NCBI RefSeq assembly: GCF_002150735.1
Contig: NZ_MUKA01000098.1
Span: 1-44,065 of the forward strand
Source: Streptomyces africanus
Lineage (GTDB): Bacteria; Actinomycetota; Actinomycetes; Streptomycetales; Streptomycetaceae
DNA: 44,065 nucleotides
Direction: 5' to 3'
In this document: positions 25,757-33,395 of the stretch, one piece after another
Position numbering within the stretch: the stretch's first letter is position 1
Layout: each line of letters opens with the position of its first letter
Translations under genes and position numbers: made by a program
The notes under the pieces: model-generated
Database searches by the model: none
Seen by the model: only the letters and a program-made list of their open reading frames with translations
Told to the model about the DNA's origin: nothing

Positions 25757-25789
25757 GCGGGGCGCCGGGCGGTCGGCGGGCGCCGGGCG

Positions 25790-26938
25790 TCACCCGCGTG
25801 CGGCGCTCCCCTCGCGGACGGCATTCCGGTCCCGCGCCTGCTGATGTGCGTCCCGGCGGAACGCCCACGCCATGTCGGGCTCCATCACCCAGCGGAACAA
25901 CCGCCGCACCGGTGGGGTGCACAGCGCAGTCACGAGCACCGCGGCGAAGACCGTCACGACGACCACGCCCACGGGCCGGTGGACCCACGCCGGCTCGTAC
26001 CAGCCCCAGAACTTGGACCCCTGGGCGACGAAGCCGTGCAGCAGGTAGCCGTACAGCGTCCCCCCGCCCAGCACCGTGAACCACGCCCGGCGCCCGGGCA
26101 CCCACGCGAGGAAACAGGCCACCAGGACCAGCGAACAGCCGAAGGTCACCAGCGTCATCACGGGCCCGTACCAGGCGGGCGCGCCGAGTTCCCCGGCGCT
26201 GTCGCGGTGGTAGAACCAGGCGCCGCTCATCCGCGGGACCGCCCAGTAGGCCACGACGAAGGCGGCGGCGAAGACCGGCACGGCCAGCACCCGCGCCGAG
26301 CGGCGGCGCACCAGCCGGAAGTGCTCCGGCTTCAGCAGCAGACCGAGGACGAAGTAAGGCAGGAACTGCAGGGTGCGCTGCAGGTCGAGGTCGTTGCCGA
26401 CGGGCGAGAGCGTCGCCAGCATCGCGATGACGAGGGCGACCGGCAGCGGCCACCGCACGCGCCGCCACACCGGCGTGGTCAGCCGCCAGACGAACAGCGC
26501 CGCCAGGAACCACGTCAGATACAGCGGATCCAGCAGGCTGACGGGCCGGTCCGGCTCCTGGTCCGTCCAGCGCGTGAACAGCGTGTACGCCGTCTCGAAG
26601 ACGACGTACGGCACGGCGAGCCCGGTGACCAGACGCCTGATCCGCCCCGGGCTCGCGTCGAAGGAGCGGGAGAAGTAGCCGGAGATGACGATGAACGCCG
26701 GCATGTGGAAGGCGTAGACGGCCATGTAGAGCGCGCTGACCGTCCGGCTGCCGTCCCGCAACGGCTCCCAGGCGTGCCCGATCGCCACCAGCACGATCGC
26801 CAGGTACTTGGCGTTGTCGAAGAACGCGTCGCGCTGCCCGGCCTGCCGCGGCGGTGCGGCGGCCTCGCGTGCGGTGCCCGCGCCGGTCTCGCCGCTCCTG
26901 CCCGGCACGGCCCGCATGCGCAGGGTGTCCTCGCTCAT
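25790..26938 (-). CDS. Acyltransferase-3 family membrane protein
   Basis: A 382-residue protein starting at ATG 26938, with GGAGG 5 bases upstream; a longer frame to 26968 lacks one. About ten hydrophobic segments are visible. The N-terminal region RDAFFDNAKYLAIVLVAIGHAWEPL carries the conserved Asn/Lys and the His-x-x-x-Pro-like part of the first helix, and VYAFHMPAFIVISGYFS follows. This is the pattern of the acyltransferase 3 family (PF01757), which O-acetylates sugars, exopolysaccharides or small molecules at the membrane. It is convergent with the alpha-galactosidase. A direct repeat GGCGCCGGGCG (25761-25771, 25779-25789) sits between their stops. A role with the nearby glycanases is not evident. 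Confidence 0.82.
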   Translation of the reverse strand: MSEDTLRMRAVPGRSGETGAGTAREAAAPPRQAGQRDAFFDNAKYLAIVLVAIGHAWEPLRDGSRTVSALYMAVYAFHMPAFIVISGYFSRSFDASPGRIRRLVTGLAVPYVVFETAYTLFTRWTDQEPDRPVSLLDPLYLTWFLAALFVWRLTTPVWRRVRWPLPVALVIAMLATLSPVGNDLDLQRTLQFLPYFVLGLLLKPEHFRLVRRRSARVLAVPVFAAAFVVAYWAVPRMSGAWFYHRDSAGELGAPAWYGPVMTLVTFGCSLVLVACFLAWVPGRRAWFTVLGGGTLYGYLLHGFVAQGSKFWGWYEPAWVHRPVGVVVVTVFAAVLVTALCTPPVRRLFRWVMEPDMAWAFRRDAHQQARDRNAVREGSAARG

Positions 26939-27113
26939 CGCACCTCCCGGGCACGGTGCGGGGAACACGGACGAGCGGGTACACGTCTTGCCGGGATGGT
27001 GGCGGTGGGGTGCCGGTGCGACATCCCCGCCGCCTCACCACTCCGGCCTGGCGTAAACCGCTTTCTGGTGTGGATGTTGCGCGGATCACACCCAGGGGGG
27101 TGATGCCGCCCGG

Positions 27114-28745
27114 TCAGCTCACCGAGCAGACCGCGCCGTTCAGCGTGAACGCCGTCGGGCTGGGGTTCGCCGTCGCCCGGGAGGCCGTGAAGCCCAGGGT
27201 GACCGAGCCCGACGCGGGGATCGTCGCGGTGTACGGGGCGGCCGCCACGCTGACCTCGGAGCCGCTCTGCGTCGCCGTGCCGCCCCACAGGTTGGTGATG
27301 CGCTGGCTGTCCGGGAAGGCCCAGCGCAGCGTCCAGCCGTTGATCGCCGACGTGCCGGTGTTGCGCAGGGTGATCTCGCCCTGGAAGCCGCCCGGCCAGC
27401 TGCTCGTCACCCGGTACCCGACGCCGCAGGACGACGACGAGCCGCCGGAGGAGGTCGTGAACGTCACCGTGGCCGAGCGCGGCGAACGGTTGCCGGCGGC
27501 GTCACGGGCGTAGACCGCGAAGGTGTAGGCGGTGGCGGGGGACAGGCCGGTGAGGGTGGCGGTCGTGGTGGCCGTGCTGGTGGCGACCGTCTCGCTGCCC
27601 CCGCTGATCCGGACGACGTCGTAGCCCGTGACTCCGGTCGCGTCGGTGGCGGCGGCCCAGGCCAGCTTCACGGATGACGAGGTCACCTCCGAGGCGGTCG
27701 GTGTGCCGGGAGCGGTCGGGGGAGTGGTGTCGCCGCCGCCCGAGGAGTAGACGGCGGCCTCCTTCGAGGTGGCGGCGATGCCGTTGGCGCCGTTGAAGAC
27801 GCGCTGACCCCAGGAGCTGAGCCGGGTGCGGTCGAACTCGATCGCCAGGTCGAGGATCGGGTCGGTGTTGCCGCTCCAGGACCAGGCCAGGTAGCCGAGC
27901 CGCAGCTGTTGGGCGACGGCCATCATGGTGTCCTCGTCCGGGTCGCCGTACTGGTCGGCCGGGCCTCCGAACTCGCCGATGAGAATGGGCAGTTTGGCGT
28001 TGACGAAGGCGTTCAGATAGTCGGTGATCTCCTGGGCGGTGTCGTAGACGCTGTACATGTGGATCGAGAAGATCAGGTTGCCGGTGGGGTCGGCGTTGTA
28101 GACGGACTTGGCGTTGGCGCGCATGACGCCTTGCCAGTCCTGGCCCCAGTTGGGCGCGTCCACCATGATCGTGTGCGCGAATCCGGCGTTGCGCAGCTTC
28201 TTGACGGCGGCGATGGTGGGATCGGTCCACCCTGCGGGATCGGTGTTGCCCCAGGGCTCGTTGCCGATGTTGATGATGACGTAGTCCTCTTGACCGGTGA
28301 GCACCTCTTTCAGGCCGATCCAGTAGTCGGCCGCGTGGTCGAGGGTCCCGGCCGCGGCTTCCTCTCCGTAGCCGGTGGTGTCGTGCACCTCCAGCACGCA
28401 GATGAGCCGGTTGGCCTTGCACTGGGCGATGACGCCGGCCACGTCCTGCGCGCTGTTCTTGGTCCAGCGGTGGCCGTCGGAGAGGACGACGCGGACGGTG
28501 TTGGCGCCCAGCGCCTTGATGTCGGCCAGCGACTGCGTCTCGCCCGGGTACCAGGTGTGGGCGTGGTTGACGCCCCGCATCACGAAGTCGTTCCCGGAGG
28601 CCTCCAGCAGTCGGCCGTTCTCGATGCGGAAGCCGGTGGGGGCGGCCTGTGCCGGTGTGCTGAAGGAGAGTAAGGAGAGCAGGAGTCCCAGGAGGGCGGC
28701 GGCCACGCCGACCACGCGGGGGACGGATGCGGTACGGGATCTCAT
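27114..28745 (-). CDS. Secreted GH5 beta-mannanase with FnIII and CBM2
   Basis: A 543-residue protein starting at ATG 28745, with GGAG upstream. A signal peptide (residues 1-34, ending TPAQA) is followed by a GH5 barrel (about 36-310). The N-terminal stretch GFRIENGRLLEASGNDFVMR, the acid/base Glu163 in IINIGNEPWGN and the nucleophile Glu258 in LIGEFGG match subfamily 8 mannanases of streptomycetes. A Thr/Pro linker leads to a fibronectin type III domain (about 343-432), then a CBM2 cellulose-binding module (about 440-541) bounded by Cys440 and Cys540. It should cut beta-1,4-mannan backbones while bound to cellulose. It lies 48 bases after the CE3-like esterase gene, likely in one operon under the CebR-type box at 29927. 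Confidence 0.9.
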   Translation of the reverse strand: MRSRTASVPRVVGVAAALLGLLLSLLSFSTPAQAAPTGFRIENGRLLEASGNDFVMRGVNHAHTWYPGETQSLADIKALGANTVRVVLSDGHRWTKNSAQDVAGVIAQCKANRLICVLEVHDTTGYGEEAAAGTLDHAADYWIGLKEVLTGQEDYVIINIGNEPWGNTDPAGWTDPTIAAVKKLRNAGFAHTIMVDAPNWGQDWQGVMRANAKSVYNADPTGNLIFSIHMYSVYDTAQEITDYLNAFVNAKLPILIGEFGGPADQYGDPDEDTMMAVAQQLRLGYLAWSWSGNTDPILDLAIEFDRTRLSSWGQRVFNGANGIAATSKEAAVYSSGGGDTTPPTAPGTPTASEVTSSSVKLAWAAATDATGVTGYDVVRISGGSETVATSTATTTATLTGLSPATAYTFAVYARDAAGNRSPRSATVTFTTSSGGSSSSCGVGYRVTSSWPGGFQGEITLRNTGTSAINGWTLRWAFPDSQRITNLWGGTATQSGSEVSVAAAPYTATIPASGSVTLGFTASRATANPSPTAFTLNGAVCSVS

Positions 28746-28793
28746 AGCGGCTCCAGAGGGGGAGTTGACGGAGAGTCGGGCCCGCGCCGGGTG

Positions 28794-29903
28794 TCAGGCG
28801 GGCGGGGTCTTCGCCATGCACGTGACGGTCGCCGCCGGGGCGCCGGCCGTTGCCGGGGCGGTGGCGACAAAGCCGAACGTGGCGCTCGCGCCGGGCGCCA
28901 GCGCCCCGTTCCACGCCGCGTTCGTGACCGTGGCCGTACCGTCCGCGGCCGTGGCGAGGGTGCCGTTCCAGAGCTGGCCGATGCGCGCGCCGCCCGCCGG
29001 TACGACCGTCGCGGTCCAGCCCGAGGCGGCGGAGGCGGAGGTGTTCGTCACCGTCACCTCACCCTGGTAGCCGCCCTGCCACGTGGAGACGGCCCGGAAC
29101 CGCGCGGTGCAGGCCGCGGGCTCGCCCGGGTCACCCGGGTCGCCGGGGTCCTGCGGGACGCCCGCGTCGAGGACGGCCTTCAGGGCCGGAAACCAGCGGG
29201 CGGCGATCTTGTCGTCACCCGAGGCGTTGGGGTGCACCCCGTCGTAGGTGTCCGTGGCCGTGCTGAAACCCGTCCACTGGTCGACCACGGTGATCGGGGA
29301 GCGCTCGGTGCTCGTCGCCCGGGCCCAGTCGGGGATCCGCGCGTTGAAGTCGACGACGCGCTGCGCACAGGCCGCGCAACTGGCCGGGTTCATGGGGATG
29401 AGCTGTGCGACGAGGATCCGCATGTCCGGATTCGAGGCCCTCATCTGCGCCACGAGCTTGGTGTAGGCGGCGAGGATGCGGTCGGGGGCGATGCTGCTCC
29501 AGACGTCGTTCGTGCCGAAGTGCATGACAACGATGTCCGGACGGGTGGCCGCGAGCCTGCCCGGCAGCAGGTTCTGGTCGGCCACGTTGGTCACCAGCTC
29601 ACCGCCGTGACCCTCGTTGTCGCCGTCGTGCGCCTGTCCGCAGCCCTGCGGCGGGAGGGTGCCGACGAAGTCGATGTCCGTGTACCCGCTGTTCTGCAGC
29701 CGGTTCCACAGCACCGCCCGCCAGCAGCCCGGCGAGCCGGTGATCGAGTCGCCGAGCGGCATGATGCGGACGGGGTCGGCCGCCGCCGGTGCGGCTGTGG
29801 CCCGGGGCGCGAAGGTGATGCCGAGGGGGAGGAGCAGGGCGGCCAGGAGACCGAGGACCGGGACGATCCGTAAGCGTGGGGACGAGCGGCGGGCTCTGCG
29901 CAT
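28794..29903 (-). CDS. Secreted CE3-like SGNH esterase with CBM2
   Basis: A 369-residue protein starting at ATG 29903, with AGGGAAGGG upstream; a longer frame to 29948 would run through the CebR-type box. A signal peptide spans about residues 1-42. The SGNH domain (about 44-250) shows RIMPLGDSITGSPGCWRAVL with Ser53, GTND (130-133), and the catalytic pair Asp221/His224 in YDGVHPNASGD. The IMPLGDSIT and DGDNEGHGGE blocks match carbohydrate esterase family 3, known for acetyl-xylan esterases. A short linker of PGD repeats precedes a CBM2 module (about 265-368). It should remove acetyl groups from plant cell-wall polysaccharide. It heads an operon with the mannanase, so acetylated (gluco)mannan is a possible target. 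The substrate is inferred. Confidence 0.88.
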   Translation of the reverse strand: MRRARRSSPRLRIVPVLGLLAALLLPLGITFAPRATAAPAAADPVRIMPLGDSITGSPGCWRAVLWNRLQNSGYTDIDFVGTLPPQGCGQAHDGDNEGHGGELVTNVADQNLLPGRLAATRPDIVVMHFGTNDVWSSIAPDRILAAYTKLVAQMRASNPDMRILVAQLIPMNPASCAACAQRVVDFNARIPDWARATSTERSPITVVDQWTGFSTATDTYDGVHPNASGDDKIAARWFPALKAVLDAGVPQDPGDPGDPGEPAACTARFRAVSTWQGGYQGEVTVTNTSASAASGWTATVVPAGGARIGQLWNGTLATAADGTATVTNAAWNGALAPGASATFGFVATAPATAGAPAATVTCMAKTPPA

Positions 29904-29926
29904 GGGATTCCCTTCCCTGGATGAGG

Positions 29927-29940
29927 TGGGAGCGCTCCCA
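29927..29940. promoter_or_regulatory. CebR-type operator
   Basis: TGGGAGCGCTCCCA, a perfect 14-bp palindrome, matches the published box of the cello-oligosaccharide repressor CebR. It lies 24 bases before the ATG of the CE3-like esterase, immediately downstream of the candidate promoter (-35 TTGACG 29973-29968, -10 CTTGAT 29949-29944, minus strand). No cebR gene lies in the window. Confidence 0.85.
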
Positions 29941-29961
29941 TGCATCAAGCCATTGTTGTCA

Positions 29962-29973
29962 TTGACGCGTCAA
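29962..29973. promoter_or_regulatory. Second palindrome over the -35 of the esterase promoter
   Basis: TTGACGCGTCAA is a perfect 12-bp palindrome. It includes the candidate -35 of the esterase-mannanase operon and is centred 34 bases from the CebR-type box. It may be a site for another regulator or simply the -35 by chance. The rest of the gap up to 30155 shows nothing I can name. Confidence 0.35.
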
Positions 29974-30155
29974 GGGGGGCGGGGCATCTCGTGCGTCAGG
30001 AGCCGGAGGGCGATCGCGTACGTCCCCGCCGCCGGCAGGCTCCACGCATCCGCTGAGCCGGCGACTCCTTGCTGACAGCGGCGGTAGAGACTGCCCATGC
30101 CGATTCCGGCTCGACGGGCGCCGGGTGCGTGTCACCCATGGCGAAGCATTCTTCC

Positions 30156-30914
30156 CTACCTGCGTGCCACGCCCAGTCCACCGTCGACGGTGAGGATCTG
30201 GCCGGTGACAAAGCCGGCCTCGCCGCCGACGAGCATCGCGATCGCCCGGGCCACGTCCTCCGGTTCCGCGACCCGCCCCAGCGGGGTGTTCTCCGCCAAG
30301 CGCCGCTGGAGCTCCTGCGGTACCCCGGCGCTGCCCTCGGTGCGGACGAAGCCCGGTGCCACGACGTTGACGTTGATGCCGAGCGGACCGGCCTCGTGGG
30401 CGACGAAGCGGGCGAAGGTGTTCAGGGCGGCCTTGGCGGTGCCGTGGTGAGCCATGCCCGGGACGGACGGACCGTCGGCCACGGCGCTGGAGACGTACAC
30501 GATCCGGCCCTGTCCCTGGGCGCCCATGATCGCCAGCGCCTGCTGGGTCAGGGTGTAGACGGAGGCCAGTTCGCCGGTCAGCTTCGCGTGGAAGTCGTCC
30601 CAGGCGAGAGTCTGGACCGGTGTCGGGGTGAAGTGGGGGGCGGCGTTGCAGACCAGGACGTCGAGGCGTCCCTCGACCGCGGTGCGTCGCAGCAGTTCGA
30701 CGGCCTGCGCGGGGTCGCGCACATCGCCCTGCAGGGCGAAGGCCTCGCCGCCGTCGGCCTCGATGTCCTTGACCACCTGGTCGGCCGACTGGCGGTCCGA
30801 GAAGTAGTTCACGGTCACGCGGTATCCGCGAGCCGCGAGCTCCCGCGAAGTCGCCGCGCCGATTCCCCGGCCGCCGCCGGTCACCAGGGCCGTCGGCCTG
30901 GGCGTCGCCTTCAT
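30156..30914 (-). CDS. SDR-family oxidoreductase with His in place of the catalytic Tyr
   Basis: A 252-residue protein starting at ATG 30914, with GGAGG 4 bases upstream; the longer frame to 30980 lacks a site. It is a classical short-chain dehydrogenase: nucleotide motif TGGGRGIG (residues about 12-19), VCNAAPH in the NNAG position, Ser in YVSSAVAD, and PLGINVNVVAPGFVRTE after the active site. The expected Y-x-x-x-K is replaced: GMAHHGTAKAALNTF places His, not Tyr, four residues before the Lys. The C-terminus FVTGQILTVDGGLGVARR is normal. It resembles 3-oxoacyl-ACP-reductase-like members, but with the Tyr lost its chemistry is uncertain. It stands alone between the esterase and GH3 genes, with two palindromes in its promoter region. 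Confidence 0.85.
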   Translation of the reverse strand: MKATPRPTALVTGGGRGIGAATSRELAARGYRVTVNYFSDRQSADQVVKDIEADGGEAFALQGDVRDPAQAVELLRRTAVEGRLDVLVCNAAPHFTPTPVQTLAWDDFHAKLTGELASVYTLTQQALAIMGAQGQGRIVYVSSAVADGPSVPGMAHHGTAKAALNTFARFVAHEAGPLGINVNVVAPGFVRTEGSAGVPQELQRRLAENTPLGRVAEPEDVARAIAMLVGGEAGFVTGQILTVDGGLGVARR

Positions 30915-30934
30915 GTGTCCTCCGAGTAGCGGAA

Positions 30935-30975
30935 CGATGTGTATTACATCGAAGCTATCGGAGCGGAGCGCTCCG
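30935..30975 (-). promoter_or_regulatory. SDR promoter region with two dyad symmetries
   Basis: CGATGT-gtatt-ACATCG (30935-30951) covers a possible minus-strand -10 (TAATAC, 30946-30941). CGGAGCGCTCCG (30964-30975) covers the -35 position, which itself is poor. The second palindrome shares the core GGAGCGCTCC with the CebR box. Both look like operators; the regulators are unknown. Confidence 0.4.
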
Positions 30976-30993
30976 TTCAAAATCGGTTTGCGA

Positions 30994-31038
30994 CTCCGGC
31001 CGCCTGCGGCGCAGAGCTCACGTCACAGGCGGCCGGAG
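30994..31038 (-). terminator. Terminator hairpin downstream of the GH3 gene
   Basis: A perfect 13-bp inverted repeat (CTCCGGCCGCCTG at 30994-31006, its complement at 31026-31038) with a 19-base loop begins 16 bases after the GH3 stop on the minus strand. It is followed by a short T-rich stretch (GATTTT). Confidence 0.75.
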
Positions 31039-31053
31039 GCGGACACCGACGTC

Positions 31054-33360
31054 TCAGCCGATACGCGCCGGCGTGTGCAGAACCCTCGTGTGCCCGACGC
31101 GGCGCGTCGGTCCGGTGAGGTGGAGGCTGCCGGTGAGCCTGATGTCGGTGCTGGACGTACCGAGCATGACGGTGATCTCCCCGGGTTCGACGATGCGGTG
31201 CAGGTCGGGCCCGGTGTAGGCGAGGCGGTCGGCGTGCAGGCGGAAGGCAACCCTGCGCTGTTCGCCGGGGGCGAGGGGGACACGAGTGAAACCGGTCAAC
31301 TGGGTCACCGGGCGGGGGAGTTGGGCGACCGGGTCGGAGGTGTAGAGCTGGACGACTTCGGAGCCGGGGAGGTCGCCGGTGTTGCGGACCAGGCAGCTGA
31401 TCTCGACCTCGCCGTCGGTGGGAATCTCCGCGGCGCTCAGTTCGAACCCGTCGTACGCGAACGTCGTGTAGGACAGTCCGTGACCGAAGGGGTAGGCCGG
31501 AGTGGGGTCGAGGTTGCTCACGCCCTGGGTGTTGCCGCCGAGCGGGGCGTGCAGGTAGGTGCCGGGCTGGCCGCCCGCCGTCCGGGGGATCTGCACCGGC
31601 AGCTTGCCCGACGGATTGATCCGCCCGGAGAGCACTCCGGCGAGGGCGGGGCCGCCCTCCTCGCCGGGGAAGAAGGCCTGGACGACGGCGGCCGCCCGGT
31701 CGGCGTAGGCCCCCAGCGCGTACGGACGGCCGGAGACCACGAGAAGGACGACCGGGGTGCCGGTGGCCAGCAGGGCCTCGACGAGGTCGTCCTGGACGCC
31801 CGGGAGGGAGAGATCCTCCGCGTCGCAGCCTTCGCCGGAGGTGCCGAGGCCGAAGAGGGCGGCGCGGTCGCCGACCACGGCGATGCAGACGTCCGCCTGC
31901 CGGGCCGCCTCCACCGCCGCGCCGAACCCGTCGCGGTCGATGTCCTTGACGGGACAGCCCTGTTCGTGCGCGATACGGGTGCCGGGAAGCTCCGTGGCCA
32001 GGGCGTCCAGCAGGGTGCGCGCCTCGATGCCGTTGTCGTGGCCGGGATGGTGGGGGAGGACGTGGTTGGGGAAGGAGTAGCAGCCGAAGAAGGCATTGGC
32101 GTCGTCGGCGCACGGCCCGATGAGGGCGATGGATCCGGTGTCCGGGGCCAGGGGGAGGTGCCCCTCGCGGTTGTCCAGGAGCACGATGCTCTGCTCGGCC
32201 AGTTCGCGGGCTATGGCCCGGTGCGCGGGCGGGTCCAGGTCGATGGGGCCCTCGCCGGTCGGGTCCGGATCGAAGTCGGCGTCCAGCAGACCCAGTTCGA
32301 TCTTCTGGCGCAGCACGCGTCGTACGGCCCGGTCGACGAGGTCCTCGGAGACGCTTCCCTCGCGGACGAGTTCGGCGAGGGGTTCGCCGTAGCAGAGGGT
32401 GTCGGGGAGTTCGACGTCGATGCCCGCGGCGAGGGCGCGGGCGCCGGCCTCGCCCTCGGTGGCGGCGATGCGGTGCATGGTGCGCAGGAAGGCGATGGAC
32501 CAGTAGTCGGAGACGACCGTGCCCTCGAATCCCCACTCCTCGCGCAGCAGGTGGGTGAGCAGGGAGGCGTCGGCACCGGCCGGCATGCCGTCCACGTCGG
32601 CGTACGAGTTCATGACCGAGCGGGCGCCGCCTTCCCGTATCGCCGTCTCGAACGGCGGCAGGATCACATCGGCGAACTCCCGCGGGCCCATGGAGACGGG
32701 CGCGTGGTTGCGGGCGGCCTTCGAGGCGGAGTAGCCGGCGAAGTGCTTGAGGGTGGCGATGATCCCGGCGCTCTCCAGGCCGCGCACATAGGCGGTACCG
32801 GTGGTGGCGACGAGGTAGGGGTCCTCGCCCAGGGTTTCCTCGACGCGGCCCCAGCGGTAGTCGCGTACGACGTCGAGAACGGGGGAGAGGCCCTGGTGGA
32901 CGCCGACTTGGCGCATGCTCGTGCCGATGGCGTGGGCCATGCGTTCGACGAGTTCGGCGTTGAAGGCCGCCGCCCAGGCAAGTGCGGTGGGGAAGACGCT
33001 GGCGTGGTGGGTGGTGAAACCCGTCAGGCATTCCTCGTGGGCGATGGCCGGGAGGCCGAGCCGGGTGCTGTCCATCAACTCCCGTTGCAGGGAGGCGAGT
33101 TGCCGAGCTCCCTCGCTCGGCTCGACCGGCTTGGTGCCGAACGGGCGGGTGAGGTGGCCGAGTCCGTCCTTCCTGGCCTCGGTGAAGTCGGTGTGGCGGG
33201 CGAAGACGTCCTGCATCGGGGCGACGTTGCCGCTGACGCGCTCGACGCCGGGCCAGGCGCTCCCGAGCTGTGCGAGCTTCTCCTCCAGGGTCATCTCCGC
33301 GAGCAGGGCCTCGACCCTGTCGTCACGAGGGCAGGCCGGATCGGCCCAAGGTGTCGTCAT
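31054..33360 (-). CDS. bxlA: GH3 beta-xylosidase/beta-glucosidase (BxlA-like), cytoplasmic
   Basis: A 768-residue protein starting at ATG 33360, with GAGGAA 8 bases upstream. No signal peptide is visible. The GH3 barrel (about 1-350) contains HEECLTGF, KHFAGYSASK (Lys205-His206) and the nucleophile Asp285 in VVSDYW. The second alpha/beta domain (about 375-600) carries SGEGCDAEDLSLPG, the region of the acid/base Glu. The C-terminal FnIII-like domain follows (YPFGHGLSYTTFAYDGFELS to the end). Together with the LacI gene 35 bases upstream and the divergent lipoprotein/permease genes, it matches the bxl system of streptomycetes, in which BxlA splits imported xylobiose. The GH3 family is certain; preference for xylosides over glucosides is inferred from context. 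Confidence 0.85.
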   Translation of the reverse strand: MTTPWADPACPRDDRVEALLAEMTLEEKLAQLGSAWPGVERVSGNVAPMQDVFARHTDFTEARKDGLGHLTRPFGTKPVEPSEGARQLASLQRELMDSTRLGLPAIAHEECLTGFTTHHASVFPTALAWAAAFNAELVERMAHAIGTSMRQVGVHQGLSPVLDVVRDYRWGRVEETLGEDPYLVATTGTAYVRGLESAGIIATLKHFAGYSASKAARNHAPVSMGPREFADVILPPFETAIREGGARSVMNSYADVDGMPAGADASLLTHLLREEWGFEGTVVSDYWSIAFLRTMHRIAATEGEAGARALAAGIDVELPDTLCYGEPLAELVREGSVSEDLVDRAVRRVLRQKIELGLLDADFDPDPTGEGPIDLDPPAHRAIARELAEQSIVLLDNREGHLPLAPDTGSIALIGPCADDANAFFGCYSFPNHVLPHHPGHDNGIEARTLLDALATELPGTRIAHEQGCPVKDIDRDGFGAAVEAARQADVCIAVVGDRAALFGLGTSGEGCDAEDLSLPGVQDDLVEALLATGTPVVLLVVSGRPYALGAYADRAAAVVQAFFPGEEGGPALAGVLSGRINPSGKLPVQIPRTAGGQPGTYLHAPLGGNTQGVSNLDPTPAYPFGHGLSYTTFAYDGFELSAAEIPTDGEVEISCLVRNTGDLPGSEVVQLYTSDPVAQLPRPVTQLTGFTRVPLAPGEQRRVAFRLHADRLAYTGPDLHRIVEPGEITVMLGTSSTDIRLTGSLHLTGPTRRVGHTRVLHTPARIG

Positions 33361-33395
33361 GGTGCGTTCCTCGGGTGGTGTAAGGCGCGGCGGAT

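Noticed and set aside
25761..25789. Attachment site or transposon end at the GGCGCCGGGCG direct repeat
   Set aside because: The repeat is only 11 bases in GC-rich DNA, with no integrase, tRNA gene or inverted ends nearby.
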